Assembly (NCBI GenBank): GCA_030263715.1
Contig: SZPM01000005.1
Span: 124,001 to 188,000, forward strand
Reading direction: 5' to 3'
Length of the DNA: 64,000 nt
From: ATM1 sp003577165
GTDB taxonomy: Bacteria; Armatimonadota; Fimbriimonadia; Fimbriimonadales; ATM1
Positions within the stretch are counted from its first letter, which is position 1. Every line of letters starts with the position of its first letter. The position numbers were made by a program, and so were the translations under genes. Under the pieces are notes generated by a model. It saw nothing but the letters and a program-made list of their open reading frames with translations. It had not been told where the DNA came from and searched no databases. This document shows, one piece after another, positions 61,169 to 64,000 of this stretch.

Positions 61169-62614
61169 CTACTGCGGAAGCTGGGGATTCTCTGTCGGAG
61201 GGATTTGCGGAGGCTGTCCTCCAGCCGGCGGCATCGGCATCTTTCCCCCCCGGCCCCGCATCGCGAAGAGAACGACCACGACGACGACCACCACGGCCCC
61301 CGCCACGCCCGCAACGAGCACCATCGAAGGACCAGACTTGTCCTTGCCGTCGAGGATCGCCTTCTCGGCCATCTGCTTCTTCGCGGCGACGGCCGGCACT
61401 CCCGGCCTCAAAGTCTCGAACTGCGACAGTTTCTCCTTTGCAACCGAGTACCTCTCGTTCTGAATGAGATCGAGCGCCTCGGACCAGAGTTTAGCGGTCT
61501 GGCTCTCCGCAGGCGTTACATTGGCTCGCTGCAGGAATTCCTTCACGACGGTCATCGGGATCACGAAAGCAGCGCCCTCGGCTTGCGCGCCCTGCTCGTC
61601 CAACAAAGTGAACGTCGAAAGTCCAACCACTTCGCCGTACTTGTTGAACACGGGGCCGCCGCTGTTGCCGCCGCGGATCGCCGCATCCGTCTGGATCACC
61701 TCCCATCCGCCGGCCATCTGCTTCTTCGAACTGACGAGACCTGCGGTGAGCGACGGCTCGTTGATGCTCGACGCATCGAACGCGGGGAAGAACGTCGCGT
61801 CGGCCGGATAGCCGAGAGGATACAAGTTGTCTCCCACATTCAGAGCCTTGTCGTCCCCGATGCGAAGCGTCGGGCAGTTCTCCTGAGCGATCTTGATGAT
61901 CGCTACGTCCTTGCCCGGTGTCGGTTCTCCGACAGCGTTCGTGAGAACTTCTGCCGCCACCGGCTTCGTCGTGCTCGTGATACCTGGCAAGTTCGCGCCG
62001 AGGTGAACCGCCACGCTTCGGCTGATGTCACCGATCTGCATGTACTTAACGTAGAAGTTGACCGCGGCCTGCTTCAGCATCTCGATCTGCCTCTCTGTGG
62101 CGCCGCCACCGAGGGCTTCGTTGAAGTCCTGCACGTCCTGTTGGATGAACTGAGTCAAACCATTCTCGGCGAGCGCCCACTTCAGCGATTCCGGATCGTC
62201 CGTCACAACGTGCGCATTCGTGACGATATAACCGTCCGGTGTCACGAAGAAACCGGAGCCGACACCGTCAATCTGCGCATCCACCGTCATCATCTGGTTC
62301 GTTGGGACCAGATACGTTTCGAGGTTCGACAGCATCTCCTCGAGGACCGCGTCCACCACTTCCTGCTCCGACATTCCCTGAGCGAGCGCGGCCTGCGCGT
62401 CTTGCAGCAGCGCGTTCATGTTCGCCTCATGGTAGGTGACCGCGGGCACCGAGACAGAAGCGACGTAAGTGGTTTGGATCAACACCGTGCCGGGCTTCGC
62501 TTCGTCGGCGATCCGGCTCGTCTCGAGAACCGTCCGACCCTTACTTTGCGAGCACGCGCCAACCAGCGCGACGCCGGCGGCGACGAGAAACAAAAGAACA
62601 ATCCTCTTCAACAT
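61169..62614 (-). CDS. Trypsin-like serine protease, lipoprotein with C-terminal membrane anchor
   Basis: A 481-residue protease of the HtrA-like S1C type. The catalytic triad is visible: H135 in 'IVTNAHVVTDD', D236 in 'GKDVAIIK' and S318 in 'RGGNSGGPVFN'. The N-terminus is a lipoprotein signal with lipobox 'LVGACS' (Cys21). The C-terminus has a long hydrophobic helix ('AGVAGAVVVVVVVVLFAM') and a Pro-rich tail. The about 100 residues between His and Asp include an insertion not found in DegP, and no PDZ domain is present. It may act in envelope quality control. Confidence 0.85.
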   Translation of the reverse strand: MLKRIVLLFLVAAGVALVGACSQSKGRTVLETSRIADEAKPGTVLIQTTYVASVSVPAVTYHEANMNALLQDAQAALAQGMSEQEVVDAVLEEMLSNLETYLVPTNQMMTVDAQIDGVGSGFFVTPDGYIVTNAHVVTDDPESLKWALAENGLTQFIQQDVQDFNEALGGGATERQIEMLKQAAVNFYVKYMQIGDISRSVAVHLGANLPGITSTTKPVAAEVLTNAVGEPTPGKDVAIIKIAQENCPTLRIGDDKALNVGDNLYPLGYPADATFFPAFDASSINEPSLTAGLVSSKKQMAGGWEVIQTDAAIRGGNSGGPVFNKYGEVVGLSTFTLLDEQGAQAEGAAFVIPMTVVKEFLQRANVTPAESQTAKLWSEALDLIQNERYSVAKEKLSQFETLRPGVPAVAAKKQMAEKAILDGKDKSGPSMVLVAGVAGAVVVVVVVVLFAMRGRGGKMPMPPAGGQPPQIPPTENPQLPQ

Positions 62615-62675
62615 AACCCCTCCTCAGACAGTACTGACATTCTACGCCGCAGGCCGTCCGTCCTTCCGGCCGGCG

Positions 62676-63164
62676 TCAGTCGTGTGCCGTCCCGCCGTTC
62701 GCCTGCTCCAGCAGGTGCTCCAGGACATGCGCCAGAGCCTCCACCCCCGTCCTGGCCCCGGCGGGCGATCCCGGCAGGTTGACCACCAGCGTCCTGCCGT
62801 GGAGGCCGCAGACCCCCCTCGACAGGCAGGCCATCTCGGTCTGCTCGAGCCCCCGAAGGAGAAGCAAGGTCTCGAGGCCCGGTGCGCGCTTGTCGAGAAG
62901 AGGCAGGGTCGCCTCCGGGGTCGTGTCCCTCGGCGAAAAGCCCGTGCCGCCTGTGGTGAAGACCGCATGGCAAGTCTCGCAGAGATCGCGGAGGGCTGCC
63001 GAGATCTGGTCGGGCTCGTCCCGCACGATGCAGGTCTCGAACTCGGTTGCCCCCAGAGCGGCCAGCGCGTCTCGAATGGCCGGGCCGCTCGCGTCGGTGC
63101 CCGGATCCCGGGTGTCGGACACCGTCACGATTCCAAACCTAAAACGGCTCAGTCCGCTTTCCAA
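62676..63164 (-). CDS. mogA: Molybdenum cofactor protein MogA/MoaB
   Basis: A 162-residue protein with '[21 protein letters not shown]' at the N-terminus and '[21 protein letters not shown]' and '[13 protein letters not shown]' later, the MogA/MoaB signature. It adenylylates molybdopterin before metal insertion. TTG start overlapping the moaC end by 16 bases; the pair forms a molybdenum cofactor operon. Confidence 0.92.
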   Translation of the reverse strand: MESGLSRFRFGIVTVSDTRDPGTDASGPAIRDALAALGATEFETCIVRDEPDQISAALRDLCETCHAVFTTGGTGFSPRDTTPEATLPLLDKRAPGLETLLLLRGLEQTEMACLSRGVCGLHGRTLVVNLPGSPAGARTGVEALAHVLEHLLEQANGGTAHD

Positions 63165-63610
63165 TCGCTCTTCCCGCCCGACTTCTCAACGAGTCTCACA
63201 CTCTCGATCCGGATGTCTTGGCCGACCGCCTTCACCATGTCATACAGCGCCAGCGCTGCGACGCTCGCCGCCGTCAACGCCTCCATCTCAACCCCGGTCT
63301 TCGACTCCGTCGTGCAACTCGTGCGAATCCGAACCCCCTCGTCCTCCTTCTGGAGTTCGACGGCGACGTGCGAGAGCGGAAGCGGGTGACATAGGGGGAT
63401 CAGTTCGGAAGTCCGCTTCGCGGCTTGGATTCCGGCGACTTGGGCGACCGTCATCGCGTCCCCCTTTGGCAGAGAAGCGAGCGCGTCCAAATGCCTGGGG
63501 CTCAGCCTCACGAACGCCTCTGCTCTGGCGGTCCGAACCGTCGTGCTCTTTTCCGACACATCCACCATCCTCGCGCGGCCTTCGTCGTCGAGATGCGAAA
63601 GATCGCTCAC
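63149..63610 (-). CDS. moaC: Cyclic pyranopterin monophosphate synthase MoaC
   Basis: A 153-residue protein with '[29 protein letters not shown]', '[20 protein letters not shown]' and '[23 protein letters not shown]', the invariant MoaC motifs (His and Lys at the active site). It makes cPMP from the MoaA product in molybdenum cofactor synthesis. GTG start. Divergent from tatD. Confidence 0.95.
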   Translation of the reverse strand: MSDLSHLDDEGRARMVDVSEKSTTVRTARAEAFVRLSPRHLDALASLPKGDAMTVAQVAGIQAAKRTSELIPLCHPLPLSHVAVELQKEDEGVRIRTSCTTESKTGVEMEALTAASVAALALYDMVKAVGQDIRIESVRLVEKSGGKSDWKAD

Positions 63611-63681
63611 GAAGGGACTGTACCACCCGGCGCGAGCGGCGTCCTGGGTGCGAAAATCGAGGTCCGGGCCGAAACCGCGCG

Positions 63682-64000
63682 ATGAACCTCGTCGACACCC
63701 ACTGCCACCTCAACTTCCGAGACGCCTTTCCGGACGTAGCGGCCACGCTTCACCGAGCGAAGGAGAATCGCGTGGAGGCGGTCGTCGTCGTCGGTTGCGA
63801 TACGGACACGTCCCGATACGCGGTCGAGTTGGCGGATGCCCACGATCCGGTCTACGCTGTCGTCGGATGGCACCCAAACTCCTCTGCGCAGTATTCGACG
63901 AGCGAGCGCGAGGCGATCCGCGCGCTCTGCGACAATCCCAAGGTGGTTGCCGTCGGAGAAATCGGTCTCGACTATTACCGGGACTACGCGACGAAGGAAG
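63682..64000 (+). CDS. tatD: TatD-family hydrolase, N-terminal part (3' end outside window)
   Basis: The first 106 residues of a metal-dependent deoxyribonuclease: '[15 protein letters not shown]' (HxH metal motif), '[17 protein letters not shown]', '[12 protein letters not shown]' and '[14 protein letters not shown]' (Glu ligand). The gene runs off the end of the window. Divergent from moaC with only about 70 bases between starts. Confidence 0.93.
   Translation, partial: MNLVDTHCHLNFRDAFPDVAATLHRAKENRVEAVVVVGCDTDTSRYAVELADAHDPVYAVVGWHPNSSAQYSTSEREAIRALCDNPKVVAVGEIGLDYYRDYATKE

Overview
The window looks like part of the chromosome of a diderm, GC-rich bacterium, most probably an Armatimonadota (Fimbriimonadia-like) organism. 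This taxonomic call is an inference. It rests on outer-membrane genes (MlaE-type lipid permease, alginate-export-type porin, a beta-barrel protein), a PEP-CTERM protein, menaquinone synthesis by the futalosine route (mqnA), extensive GTG/TTG starts with ATGA/GTGA overlaps, and a type V CRISPR locus of a kind I recall being described from Armatimonadetes. Nothing here looks like an insertion sequence or prophage.

Layout. 1-4.9 kb: membrane protein fragment, mlaE, a ComEA-like HhH protein, tRNA-Tyr and tRNA-Thr, a phosphate transporter with its DUF47 partner, a secreted DUF1579 protein and Hsp20. 5.2-7.7 kb: a tetraheme cytochrome c, a four-cluster ferredoxin and an NrfD-like quinol module. 7.7-15.9 kb: a complete CRISPR-Cas type V locus, ordered effector (867 aa, probable Cas12l/Cas-pi), tracrRNA, cas1, cas2, cas4, and a 39-repeat array. 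16-23.6 kb: zinc-ribbon membrane protein, multicopper oxidase, PEP-CTERM protein, tRNA-Pro, a GH10-like hydrolase, an aldehyde dehydrogenase, an AraC regulator and tRNA-fMet. 23.7-34.9 kb and 38.6-43.6 kb: an anaerobic nitrogen-oxide respiration region (mobA, two Crp/Fnr regulators, NnrS, a NarG-like molybdoenzyme, a FeS-cytochrome c-cytochrome b fusion, a Rieske/cytochrome b pair, two NarK-type transporters and a porin). 43.7-64 kb: housekeeping genes (tyrS, PII, dprA, nagA, KimA-like permease, mqnA, recN, rpmH-rnpA-yidD-yidC-jag, plsC, mogA, moaC, tatD).

Two systems stand out. The first is the CRISPR locus. The effector has the three RuvC motifs and no HNH domain. The 200-base gap between effector and cas1 carries a perfect TATAAT overlapping the effector stop codon, followed by an RNA with a bipartite anti-repeat (6 + 13 nt) to the array repeat, so this is a tracrRNA-dependent system read on the + strand. 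The second is a scattered regulon. A 16-bp palindrome, TATGAC-N4-GTCATA, appears once or twice upstream of the cytochrome c/hsp20, multicopper oxidase, nnrS/molybdoenzyme and narK/porin promoters. The two Crp/Fnr proteins encoded here have nearly identical recognition helices and are the obvious candidates to bind it. The molybdenum-cofactor genes at 24 kb and 63 kb, and the quinone-linked redox modules, fit a nitrate/nitrite/NO respiratory lifestyle; the exact substrate of the molybdoenzyme cannot be settled from sequence alone.
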